Of a stretch of DNA of 43,274 bases, positions 1 through 8,145 are shown piece after piece. The notes below the pieces were generated by a model. It did not search any database. It was not told the origin of the DNA and saw only the letters and a list, made by a program, of their open reading frames with translations. Position numbers and translations under genes: made by a program. The DNA is from Ruminiclostridium sp. (GTDB taxonomy: Bacteria; Bacillota; Clostridia; Oscillospirales; Ruminococcaceae), in the NCBI GenBank assembly GCA_017635095.1, contig JAGBMA010000043.1, positions 1 to 43,274 on the forward strand, written 5' to 3'. Position 1 is the stretch's first letter; each line of letters begins with the position of its first letter.

Positions 1-2
1 AT

Positions 3-37
3 GTTGTTTAAATGCGCCTGCGGTGCATTTAAACAAC
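3..37. repeat. 13-bp perfect inverted repeat (hairpin)
   Basis: The arm gttgtttaaatgc (3-15) is the exact reverse complement of gcatttaaacaac (25-37), with a 9-nt spacer. There is no T-run after either arm, so it is not a clear intrinsic terminator. It may be part of an intergenic repeat that continues left of the window. Confidence 0.6.
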
Positions 38-64
38 GGACACATTCCTTGATGTCAAGCTCAT

Positions 65-130
65 TTCGTCCTTCGGACGAACAAAAGTGCATGGAAAATC
101 CTAAAATATATAAATTTTCCTTGCACTTTT
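65..130. repeat. Two adjacent inverted repeats
   Basis: A 7-bp stem ttcgtcc/ggacgaa (65-71, 75-81) has a 3-nt loop. It is followed by a 17-bp inverted repeat with one mismatch: aaaagtgcatggaaaat (83-99) against attttccttgcactttt (114-130), with an AT-rich loop. With the 3-37 hairpin this makes a densely structured 130-bp non-coding block between the window edge and the terminator at 159. Its function is unknown; it resembles intergenic repeat material. Confidence 0.55.
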
Positions 131-158
131 GCAGCCAATAATTCAGAAATCAAAGAAG

Positions 159-184
159 AAGGCTCCCTGTTTTCCGGGAGCCTT
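159..184 (-). terminator. Intrinsic terminator of the padR-DUF1700-DUF4097 operon
   Basis: A 9-bp stem, aaggctccc (159-167) with gggagcctt (176-184), lies 13 nt past the DUF4097 stop. Read on the minus strand it is followed by a pyrimidine-rich tcttcttt stretch. Confidence 0.7.
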
Positions 185-196
185 TCTCTGCTTTAT

Positions 197-1264
197 TCAG
201 TTATGTACGTTTATGCTGCCGCTTAGGGTGTGTGCGTCAACGGAGTGTACATTATCTCCACCGGTTTTGAAGCTGGTGTTGCCGTCGGGTGACAAGGACT
301 GGCCGTCGAGGTCGGTCTTCATGCTGCCGGAAGCGCGCTTGTAATTCACGTCGATACCCGATCCTGCAGGGAGCGTGACATCTACCTTACCGCTGAGGAG
401 TTCTATTGAGAGATCGCCGTCCCACTCTGCGTAAGAGAGGTTTATCGTACCGGAAGCGGCTTCGCAGTCCACATTTCCGGATATTCCGGTGAGGTCGGCT
501 TTTCCGCTTGCAAGCTCTACCTTCGTCCTGTCCGCCTTGAACCCGTTCATCTCGATCTTGCCGGATGCCGCTTCGACCTTTACCGAGGAAGCCCTGCGGT
601 CGGTGCAGTTGTTGAGCACCATTTTCCCGGAAGCTATCTGAACGGTCATATCGTCGGCAAATGCGCCGAGCTCCATTGTACCGCTTGCAGCGTTCGCGTC
701 AATACTGTCGGCGGTGAGATCTGTGGAGTGTATCGTGCCTGATGCGAGATTGAGCTTCACGCTCTCATACATCTGCTTCGGAACAGTGAGTGTGAGATCG
801 GAGCTGCGGAACGAGCCGAAGTTGAGCCATGAACCGTTCTTTTCCGTGACCGTGAGCTTTCCGTCCTCAAGAACTGCGGCGAAGTTCACCTTCATGTCGC
901 CCGTCTTGTAAATGACCTCAGTGGTGCCCGCGTCGGAGCATATTATCCGAGCGTCGCAGCTTGCGAGGGAAACCGCGATATCCTTGATCGTATCATTACC
1001 GAAGCTGAAGCGGTACTCCTTGTTCTTTTCAAAGTTTTCGTTGATGTTGGTCATATCGTGTCTGAAAAGAATGCCTGCGTTTCCGGGTAAAATATTTTCC
1101 ATAGCTGAACCTCCGTAAAAAAGATCTCCTATCTCACGTCCTCCGAGAGATATGCTGTAATCGCCGTTTGTTACGCCGAAAGCGGCAACGGTGAAGCCGA
1201 ATGCGATAGCGCTCACGAGAGCGATTATGCCGAATATCAGAAGCAGTTTTCCTGTTGTTCTCAT
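197..1264 (-). CDS. DUF4097 family beta-strand-repeat protein
   Basis: This is a 355-residue protein with an N-terminal membrane anchor or uncleaved signal (about residues 7-30). The rest is a repetitive beta-rich ectodomain in which LASGTI, AASGTM, IASGKM and AASGKI units recur every 15-25 residues. That is the DUF4097 pattern of a predicted extracytoplasmic beta-helix. Start ATG 1264 has a good SD (aaggaggt). It is the last gene of a minus-strand operon after padR and DUF1700, an arrangement common in Firmicutes and thought to act in envelope sensing. The molecular role is not established. Confidence 0.85.
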   Translation of the reverse strand: MRTTGKLLLIFGIIALVSAIAFGFTVAAFGVTNGDYSISLGGREIGDLFYGGSAMENILPGNAGILFRHDMTNINENFEKNKEYRFSFGNDTIKDIAVSLASCDARIICSDAGTTEVIYKTGDMKVNFAAVLEDGKLTVTEKNGSWLNFGSFRSSDLTLTVPKQMYESVKLNLASGTIHSTDLTADSIDANAASGTMELGAFADDMTVQIASGKMVLNNCTDRRASSVKVEAASGKIEMNGFKADRTKVELASGKADLTGISGNVDCEAASGTINLSYAEWDGDLSIELLSGKVDVTLPAGSGIDVNYKRASGSMKTDLDGQSLSPDGNTSFKTGGDNVHSVDAHTLSGSINVHN

Positions 1265-1265
1265 A

Positions 1266-1988
1266 TTATTCTACCTCCTTGCTTCTGCCGATCTTATGGA
1301 ACGGCTTGCGCCCTGTGAATACCTTTGCGTGCATATTTACGATAGAGATGCAGATGTTTATGAAGCCTCTGACCGAGCATACCGACGCTATTACGAGCAT
1401 TCCGCCGAGGGCTGTGAGCATGATGCCGAAGAATACAAGGCTGAGCGGAACGAATCCGGTCACGATGAAGCCGCTGAGGTCAACGAAGAACGAGAGCGCT
1501 CCGGCCACGAACACTGCAAGACCCGTGCAGACGAATGATACCGCGACTCCGATGAGTGCGACTATGATGCCTGCGAGGGCGGGCAGCGCCCATGAGAACA
1601 CGAACACGTCGAGTATTATAGTACCTGTTATCTTACCGGCGCTGGGGGTGAAAGCGTCGGACTTCGGTGCGGCGTACTGCGGGCTTGCATACTGCACGTT
1701 CCCGTACTGGGGCGGAGGAGGGGGTGCCGCCTGGGCTTCGGAAGCGCCGAACCCGCTCGTATCGGGCTCGTTTGCCTTTTTCTCCGCGTCCTCTGATATG
1801 TATTGCTTGATTATTTCGTCGATGTCGCCGAGTTTGCGGCAGACTTCCTCTTCCGTCTCACCTGCGACCTCGCCGTCCTCGAAATGCTGACGGAAATCGG
1901 TGAGAATATCGCGCGAATCGGCGACATTATTGTTTTCGAGCGCAACACGAAGGCTCGAAAGAAATTCTGTTTTAGTGGTGCAGATCAT
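1266..1988 (-). CDS. DUF1700/HAAS-domain membrane protein
   Basis: The protein has 240 residues. The first 65 or so form the alpha-helical HAAS/DUF1700 module, with the typical FxxHFEDGxxxGETEEEVCRKLGD pattern. A Pro/Ala/Gln-rich linker follows (about 85-115), then three or four hydrophobic helices (about 120-215). Start ATG 1988 overlaps the padR stop by four bases (ATGA), so translation is probably coupled, and the SD ggggagg lies upstream. HAAS domains usually accompany PadR regulators and are proposed to pass membrane signals to them. That role is inferred from family context. Confidence 0.85.
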   Translation of the reverse strand: MICTTKTEFLSSLRVALENNNVADSRDILTDFRQHFEDGEVAGETEEEVCRKLGDIDEIIKQYISEDAEKKANEPDTSGFGASEAQAAPPPPPQYGNVQYASPQYAAPKSDAFTPSAGKITGTIILDVFVFSWALPALAGIIVALIGVAVSFVCTGLAVFVAGALSFFVDLSGFIVTGFVPLSLVFFGIMLTALGGMLVIASVCSVRGFINICISIVNMHAKVFTGRKPFHKIGRSKEVE

Positions 1989-2305
1989 ATTTGTTCCTCC
2001 CCGTCAAGGATCCGGTCAATAGCGGCGGAAAAGCTCCGCCATTCTTCTTCCTGTTCTTTCTGTACTGCCCTGCCGTCATCTGTGATCCTGTAGTATTTTC
2101 GCGGCGGGCCTTCCTGTGACTCGACGATGTACGAGTCTATGGTGCCGGCATCTTTCAGCCGCTTCATGAGCGGATAGATGGTGCCTTCCGTTATATGCAT
2201 ACATCGTGAGATAAGGTTCACGAGCTCATAGCCGTACCTGTCGCCGCGGCAGAGCAGGGACAGAACGCAGAGTTCGAGGGTGCCTCTTTTTAACTGCGAC
2301 TGCAT
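1985..2305 (-). CDS. PadR family transcriptional regulator
   Basis: A 106-residue protein of standard PadR length. It has a winged-helix N domain (LKRGTLELCVLSLL at about 6-19; YGYELV at about 25; EGTIYPLMKRL at about 41-51; the wing PPRKYYRIT at about 67-75) and a short C-terminal helix. Start ATG 2305 has SD cggaggt. It is first in the operon with DUF1700 and DUF4097. PadR proteins often repress their own promoter, and dyad sites overlap this promoter (2331-2359 and 2393-2426). The ligand is unknown. Confidence 0.93.
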   Translation of the reverse strand: MQSQLKRGTLELCVLSLLCRGDRYGYELVNLISRCMHITEGTIYPLMKRLKDAGTIDSYIVESQEGPPRKYYRITDDGRAVQKEQEEEWRSFSAAIDRILDGEEQI

Positions 2306-2330
2306 TTCCGTACCTCCGTTTTCTTATTTG

Positions 2331-2426
2331 CAAGATACTTTGTGATGCAAGGTATCTTGTATGTTTGTATTATAGCACAAGCTATCTTATTTTGCAAGGT
2401 ACTATGTGTACAAATAATACCTTGCA
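2331..2426 (-). promoter_or_regulatory. padR promoter with flanking dyad operators
   Basis: On the minus strand, -35 TTGCAA (2397-2392) and -10 TATAAT (2374-2369) are separated by 17 bp. A dyad caagatac (2331-2338)/gtatcttg (2352-2359) sits just downstream of the -10. A second dyad, tgcaaggta (2393-2401)/taccttgca (2418-2426), covers the -35. The nested tgcaaggta/aagata half-sites suggest autoregulation by PadR. The promoter is read directly; the choice of regulator is inferred. Confidence 0.75.
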
Positions 2427-2553
2427 ATTTGCAGCCTGTTTGTGCATATATCACAAATCCGCCTTTTTGTTCCATAGCCGGCTGAAAAATACCGGTGAGA
2501 TCGCACTGATCCCATTTTCCATAAACTTTTTTGGCATATTTTGTCAAAAACCA

Positions 2554-2582
2554 TTGCAAAAAAATATTTTATGGTGTATAAT
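2554..2582 (+). promoter_or_regulatory. Promoter of the activase-like gene
   Basis: TTGCAA (2554-2559), a 17-bp AT-rich spacer and TATAAT (2577-2582) lie about 90 bp upstream of ATG 2672. Confidence 0.75.
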
Positions 2583-2671
2583 ATAATCTGTATTACTCTG
2601 CAAAGGGTAATTATTTGTGTACAAATTATAATAGTATATATAAGCTTACTTGTGTATTAAGGGTGATAACT

Positions 2672-5600
2672 ATGCTTCATATCGGACTTGATGTGGGTTC
2701 GACAACGGTAAAGATCGCTGTTATAGACGAGAAGAACGATTTCGTCTATAAGCAGTATCAGCGCCATTATTCAGACATAAAGAAAACGCTGGCGGAAGTG
2801 CTGCTCGCGGGGCTTGAAAAAGTGCAGGACAACGAAGTCACTGCCGCGGTGACGGGCTCCGGCGGCATAAACGCCGCAAAATGGCTCGGTATCCCGTTCA
2901 TTCAGGAAGTCGAGGCGGGTGCCGTTGCTATCGAGGCGCTCATTCCCGAGACTGATATTGCAATAGAGCTCGGCGGTGAGGACGCGAAGATAACATATCT
3001 GCGCGGAGGTATCGAACAGCGCATGAACGGCTCCTGTGCGGGAGGCACCGGCGCGTTCATCGACCAGATGGCAGCTCTTCTCAATACCGATATAACCGGT
3101 CTTAACGAGCTTGCGAAAGATTATGAGACGATCTATCCTATAGCGTCGCGCTGCGGCGTTTTCGCAAAGAGCGATATCCAGCCGCTTCTCAACGACGGCG
3201 CGAAGAAGTCCGATGTGGCTGCGTCTATCTTCCAGTCCGTCGTAAATCAGACCATAAGCGGGCTTGCCTGCGGTAAGCCTATCCGCGGCAAGGTAGCGTT
3301 CCTCGGCGGACCTCTGTTCTACCTGTCCGAGCTGAGGAAGCGCTTCATCGAGACTCTTGACATGAAGCCGGAAGACGTGATCTTCCCGCCGGACGCGAAC
3401 CTGTTCGTTGCAACGGGCGCTGCTCTTGCGGATAACCGCAGTACCATAAGCGTGAGCGCACTCAAAGAGAAGATAGCGTCCCTCGGGAGCGTTACCGTGC
3501 ATGAAGTCGAGAGACTTGCGCCGCTGTTCAGCAGCGAGGAGGAGAAGCAGGCTTTTCTTGACCGCCATTCAAAGAATGTTATCCCGACAGCCGATCTTTC
3601 TCAGCACAAGGGAAAGTGCTACCTCGGCATAGACGCGGGCTCCACCACCACAAAAGCCTGTCTTATCAACGAAAATGCGGAGATCCTCTACTCCTTTTAT
3701 AATAACAACCTTGGTGACCCGCTGAAATCGGTCATCGGCATACTTAAAGACATATATTCTAAGCTGCCGGAAGGCGCATACATCGCGAAATCCACTGCCA
3801 CCGGCTACGGCGAACATCTCATAAAAGCCGCTCTCGGCGTGGACTACGGCGAGATCGAGACTATGGCGCATTACAAGGCGGCGGAGCGTGTGCTGCCCGG
3901 AGTTGAGTTCATACTCGACATCGGCGGTCAGGATATGAAGTGTATGCGCGTCAAGAACGGCGAGATCGAGAGCATACTGCTCAACGAGGCCTGCTCGTCG
4001 GGCTGCGGCTCATTCATCGAGAATTTCGCCGCGGCGCTCGGTATGACGAGCCGCGAATTTGCAGCCGTAGGTCTTGAAGCCGAACACCCGGTGGATCTCG
4101 GTTCCCGCTGCACCGTCTTCATGAACAGCCGCGTAAAACAGGCGCAGAAAGAAGGCGCGTCCGTAGCGGATATCTCCGCGGGACTCAGCTACTCGGTAGT
4201 AAAGAACGCGCTTTTCAAGGTAATAAAGATACGCGACCCGAAAGCCATGGGCGAGAAAATAATCGTGCAGGGCGGTACTTTCATGAACGCGTCGGTGCTT
4301 CGTGCATTTGAGCTCACCTGCGGCCGCGAGGTGGTCCGTCCGGACAAGGCGGGGCTCATGGGAGCCTACGGGAGCGCGCTTGTGGCGATGCAGCGCGACG
4401 ACGGCAAAGGTTCGACCGTGTCACCGCTTGAAAAGCTGGAGAATTTCACGATACAGAAATCCACCGCAAGATGCGGAAAGTGCTCAAACAACTGCCTTCT
4501 CACTATAAGCAAATTCTCCGACGGCAAGCGCTTCATCACCAACAACCGCTGTGAGCGCGGAGCCGGTACAGGCGCGGGCAAGGCGACTCTTCCGAATATG
4601 TACGATTTCAAGTACAAGCGCCTGTTCGAGCACTACAAGCCGATACCTGCCGACGAGGCTAAACGCGGCGTGGTGGGCGTGCCGAGAGTCCTCGGAATGT
4701 ACGAGAACTACCCGTTCTGGTTCACATTCCTGACCGAGCTTGGCTACAGCGTTCTCCTCTCGCCGAAATCCTCCCGCGACATCTACGATATGGGCATCGA
4801 GACGATGCCGTCGGAATCCGTATGCTATCCGGCAAAGCTCTCTCACGGACATATCGAGTGGCTTCTGAAGCAGGGCGCGAAGTTCATCTTCTACCCCTCT
4901 CTGACATACGAAATGGATAACGGCGGAAAGGGCGACAACCATTACAACTGCCCTGTCGTCGCCACATACAGCGAGGTCATCAAGAACTCGGTGCCCGCTC
5001 TTCGCGATCACGATGTGAAGTTCATGAACCCGTTCCTGCCGATATACGATAAAAAGGCGATGACAAGGCGCATCGTCGAGGAGTTCTCTCCCCTCGGGAT
5101 AAGCGGCGAAGAACTCGGTGCGGCTCTTGCGAAAGCCTACGCCGAGGACGCCAGGTTCAAGGCGGACGTGCATAAGGAAGGCGAACGCATACTGAAACTC
5201 CTCGAAACGGAGGGCAAGAAGGGCATAGTTCTTGCGGGAAGACCGTACCATGTTGATCCCGAGGTAAACCACGGCATACCGGAGATGATAAACGGCTACG
5301 GCTACGCTGTGCTCACAGAAGACAGCATAGCGCATCTCGGGGAACTGCCCCGCCCGATACGCGTCGTGGATCAGTGGATGTACCACAACCGCCTCTACAA
5401 CGCCGCCGCGTTCGTGTCCACGAGAAAAGATCTCGAACTCGTGCAGCTCAATAGTTTCGGCTGCGGACTTGACGCGGTGACCACCGACGAAGTGCAGGAG
5501 ATACTGCAGGGAAGCGGAAGAATGTACACCCTGCTCAAAATAGACGAGGTCAACAACCTCGGCGCGGCGAGAATAAGGCTCCGTTCGCTCATCTCCGTAA

Positions 5601-6958
5601 TGGAAGAGCGTGAGCGCACCGGCTATGTTTCGGACAAGAAATACACCGGTTATCAGCGCCAGCCTGTTTTCACAAAGGAAATGAAAGGGCGCTACACGAT
5701 ACTTGCACCGCAGATGGCGCCGTATCACTTCGAGCTTCTTGAAGCCGCGTTCCGCTATTCGGGCTTCAACTTCGTGGTGCTCAAGGATTACTCGAAGCAG
5801 ATCGTTGACACCGGACTGAAATATGTGAACAACGACGCCTGCTACCCGTCGATACTCACGGTAGGCCAGCTCATGAACGCGCTTGAGAGCGGTAAGTACG
5901 ATCTTTCAAAGACCGCCCTGCTCATAACCCAGACCGGCGGCGCGTGCAGAGCCACGAACTACATCAGTATGATAAAGAAAGCGCTTGCGGACGGCGGATA
6001 CGCCGATACCCCGCTTCTTTCCCTGAACTTCAACGGCTTTGAGAAACAGCCCGGTTTCAAGATCACCCCGTCCCTTGCGATACGCGCATTCATGGGCGTT
6101 GTTTACGGCGACGCGATCTGCCGCTGTCTCTACAGAGTCCGCCCTTATGAGATCGAAAAGGGAAGTGCGGATAAGCTCTACGAAAAGTGGAATGAATATC
6201 TCAGGGAAGACCTGAAGCATATAAGCTTCCGGCGCTATCGCCAGAATCTGAAACAGATGGTGAAGGAGTTCGGCGAGCTTCCGGTGTATGATGTCGAGAA
6301 ACCCCGCGTCGGCGTAGTCGGCGAGATACTCGTGAAGTACAGCCCCGCCGCGAACAACGACGTTGTAAGGTTCCTTGAATCCGAGGGTGCCGAGGCTGTT
6401 GTCCCCGATCTTATGGGCTTCATCTACTTCTTCTGCGATCATGCCAATTCCCGCAAGGAGTTCCTTACCGTTTCGGGTGCAAGATACTTCTTCAGCAACG
6501 AAGCGATAAAGCTGCTTGAACGGCTGGAAAAACCGTTCATCGACGCGATAAAGGGCACGAAGTTCGGTGGGTTCACTCCAATATCGGAGATGAGGGAGCT
6601 GGTGGACGGTATCGTCTCGACCTGCAATATCGCGGGCGAGGGCTGGTTCCTGTCGGCAGAGATGCTTGAGCTTCTCGAAAGCGGCGTTTCCAATATTATC
6701 TGTATGCAGCCTTTCGCCTGCCTGCCGAACCACGTTACCGGCAAGGGCGTTATCGGCGAACTTCGCAGACGCAATCCCGAATCCAACATCATCGCCGTTG
6801 ACTACGACCCGGGCGCTTCCGAGGTCAACCAGATCAACCGCATAAAGCTCATGCTGACGGCTGCGCTCAAAAAGATAAAGAACAAGGACAGGCTCGCAGT
6901 ACCGGAAGCGGAAGTCACCGACAGTTATTCGGAGCTTCTCGATAAAAAGGCTATATAA
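2672..6958 (+). CDS. 2-hydroxyacyl-CoA dehydratase activase-related fusion protein
   Basis: A very large protein of 1428 residues. It has two BcrA/BadF/HgdC ASKHA ATPase domains in tandem: LDVGSTTVK near residue 6 and [10 protein letters not shown] near 317. Each carries a Cys in the helix-cluster region ([11 protein letters not shown] and [10 protein letters not shown]) that in HgdC/CompA binds a bridging [4Fe-4S] cluster. A CGKCSNNC motif near 600 leads into a DUF2229-like region and a long C-terminal region resembling the dehydratase HgdB-type fold. ATG 2672 is preferred because GGTGAT lies 4 nt before it and [12 protein letters not shown] is the family N terminus. Homologues are common in gut Clostridia, but the substrate is unknown. 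It is monocistronic. Confidence 0.88.
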   Translation: MLHIGLDVGSTTVKIAVIDEKNDFVYKQYQRHYSDIKKTLAEVLLAGLEKVQDNEVTAAVTGSGGINAAKWLGIPFIQEVEAGAVAIEALIPETDIAIELGGEDAKITYLRGGIEQRMNGSCAGGTGAFIDQMAALLNTDITGLNELAKDYETIYPIASRCGVFAKSDIQPLLNDGAKKSDVAASIFQSVVNQTISGLACGKPIRGKVAFLGGPLFYLSELRKRFIETLDMKPEDVIFPPDANLFVATGAALADNRSTISVSALKEKIASLGSVTVHEVERLAPLFSSEEEKQAFLDRHSKNVIPTADLSQHKGKCYLGIDAGSTTTKACLINENAEILYSFYNNNLGDPLKSVIGILKDIYSKLPEGAYIAKSTATGYGEHLIKAALGVDYGEIETMAHYKAAERVLPGVEFILDIGGQDMKCMRVKNGEIESILLNEACSSGCGSFIENFAAALGMTSREFAAVGLEAEHPVDLGSRCTVFMNSRVKQAQKEGASVADISAGLSYSVVKNALFKVIKIRDPKAMGEKIIVQGGTFMNASVLRAFELTCGREVVRPDKAGLMGAYGSALVAMQRDDGKGSTVSPLEKLENFTIQKSTARCGKCSNNCLLTISKFSDGKRFITNNRCERGAGTGAGKATLPNMYDFKYKRLFEHYKPIPADEAKRGVVGVPRVLGMYENYPFWFTFLTELGYSVLLSPKSSRDIYDMGIETMPSESVCYPAKLSHGHIEWLLKQGAKFIFYPSLTYEMDNGGKGDNHYNCPVVATYSEVIKNSVPALRDHDVKFMNPFLPIYDKKAMTRRIVEEFSPLGISGEELGAALAKAYAEDARFKADVHKEGERILKLLETEGKKGIVLAGRPYHVDPEVNHGIPEMINGYGYAVLTEDSIAHLGELPRPIRVVDQWMYHNRLYNAAAFVSTRKDLELVQLNSFGCGLDAVTTDEVQEILQGSGRMYTLLKIDEVNNLGAARIRLRSLISVMEERERTGYVSDKKYTGYQRQPVFTKEMKGRYTILAPQMAPYHFELLEAAFRYSGFNFVVLKDYSKQIVDTGLKYVNNDACYPSILTVGQLMNALESGKYDLSKTALLITQTGGACRATNYISMIKKALADGGYADTPLLSLNFNGFEKQPGFKITPSLAIRAFMGVVYGDAICRCLYRVRPYEIEKGSADKLYEKWNEYLREDLKHISFRRYRQNLKQMVKEFGELPVYDVEKPRVGVVGEILVKYSPAANNDVVRFLESEGAEAVVPDLMGFIYFFCDHANSRKEFLTVSGARYFFSNEAIKLLERLEKPFIDAIKGTKFGGFTPISEMRELVDGIVSTCNIAGEGWFLSAEMLELLESGVSNIICMQPFACLPNHVTGKGVIGELRRRNPESNIIAVDYDPGASEVNQINRIKLMLTAALKKIKNKDRLAVPEAEVTDSYSELLDKKAI

Positions 6959-6987
6959 TATAATTGTGCGGTATCGGGAAAATGTAA

Positions 6988-7062
6988 GTAAAATTTACCT
7001 GAAAGGTATTGACAAGTAAGCGGGACTGTGGTAATATATAGTTACAGTAAATCTGATTTACT
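6988..7062 (+). promoter_or_regulatory. SPFH-gene promoter bracketed by AGTAAA/TTTACT dyads
   Basis: TTGACA (7009-7014), 17 bp, then TAATAT (7032-7037). The dyad gtaaaatttac (6988-6998) lies just upstream of the -35. The perfect dyad agtaaat-ctg-atttact (7046-7062) lies just after the expected start of transcription. Two similar palindromes flanking one promoter suggest a dimeric repressor, not identified here. Confidence 0.7.
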
Positions 7063-7097
7063 TTCATGACCGGATACTCATTGGAAAGGAATAAGTT

Positions 7098-8060
7098 ATG
7101 GCTGAATTCAAATTCACAGACGCAGGAAAGAACAACACCCAGAAAAGCGGCGGCTCCGGCGCGAAGACCGGTTCGATAATATTCGCTGTCGTAATAATAG
7201 TGATCGTGCTCGCAGTGCTGTTCAACTGCTTCACAATAGTTCAGGAAGGCTTCATCGGAGTCAAGTACCAGTTCGGAAAGATCGTCGAGGACGACCTCTC
7301 CGCGGGTCTCAATTTCCGCATACCTTTCGTCGAGGAGATACAGGAAGTCGATATCCGTGACCAGATCTATTCTGTCACAGCCGACGCCTACACAAGCGAC
7401 ACCCAGAGCGTCAACGACCTCCAGCTCAAGCTCAACTACCGCTATTCAAGCTCCATGCTCTCCAGCATAATCCGCGAAACGGGCATCAATAACGTTGAGA
7501 ACAAGCTTCTCGTTCCCAATGTTGCAAAGATCGCAAAGGACGCTATCGGTAAGGTCAAAGCGGAGGACCTTGTCCAGTCCCGTTCGCAGGTCCAGAACTC
7601 CATACAGGAAGAGCTCACAAGCGTGCTCAGCCCTTATGGGATCATTGTTACCGCGTTCGCTATCGAGAACCTTAACTTCGACCCCGCATTCGAGGCTTCG
7701 ATACAGGAAAAGGTAATTGCAGCCCAGGACGCCCTGAAAATGGAGAACAAGACCAAGGAAAAGGAAGAGGAAGCAAAGCAGATAGTTATCGCGGCTCAGG
7801 CGGACGCAGACAGCCAGGTGGCTATCGCAAAGGCGGAAGCGGAAGCTATCTCCCTTATTGAGGAACAGCTCTCCAACAGCCCGAACTATATCGAGTACTA
7901 CACGATACAGAAGTGGAACGGCATTCTCCCGCAGGTGATCGGCGGCGACGGCATCAACCCGTTCGTTTCCATAACCGGCGGCAGCGGAAGCACACAGACA
8001 AGTGCTCCCCGTACCTCCACGGTCCCGACCCCGGTAACAACGGCTGACACAGCGGAATAA
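7098..8060 (+). CDS. SPFH/prohibitin-family membrane protein
   Basis: A 320-residue protein. It has a short cytoplasmic N terminus, one membrane helix (about residues 25-46), an SPFH band-7 domain starting at VQEGFIGVKYQFGK (about 48-220), a charged coiled coil rich in KEKEEEAKQ and AEAEA (about 205-255), and a Ser/Thr/Pro-rich tail. Length and order match the bacterial prohibitin/HflC group, which form membrane scaffold rings and often work with membrane proteases. SD ggaaagga precedes ATG 7098. The gene has its own promoter and terminator, so it is a single-gene unit, perhaps stress-regulated through the dyads at its promoter. Confidence 0.88.
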   Translation: MAEFKFTDAGKNNTQKSGGSGAKTGSIIFAVVIIVIVLAVLFNCFTIVQEGFIGVKYQFGKIVEDDLSAGLNFRIPFVEEIQEVDIRDQIYSVTADAYTSDTQSVNDLQLKLNYRYSSSMLSSIIRETGINNVENKLLVPNVAKIAKDAIGKVKAEDLVQSRSQVQNSIQEELTSVLSPYGIIVTAFAIENLNFDPAFEASIQEKVIAAQDALKMENKTKEKEEEAKQIVIAAQADADSQVAIAKAEAEAISLIEEQLSNSPNYIEYYTIQKWNGILPQVIGGDGINPFVSITGGSGSTQTSAPRTSTVPTPVTTADTAE

Positions 8061-8089
8061 ACGCATACCACACAATTGAATAAATGCAG

Positions 8090-8131
8090 CCTTACGCGCA
8101 TTTCCGGCGCGTAAGGTTTGTATTGTTTTTT
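8090..8131 (+). terminator. Intrinsic terminator after the SPFH gene
   Basis: A 9-bp stem, ccttacgcg (8090-8098) with cgcgtaagg (8108-8116), is followed by a T-rich run ending in tttttt. Confidence 0.8.
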
Positions 8132-8145
8132 CGGAAAGGACATTT

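Noticed and set aside
2771-6792. Several long open frames on the minus strand opposite the activase gene.
   Set aside because: They are low-complexity antisense frames of a GC-rich codon pattern, with no SD or domain, and the plus-strand protein is continuous and clearly conserved.
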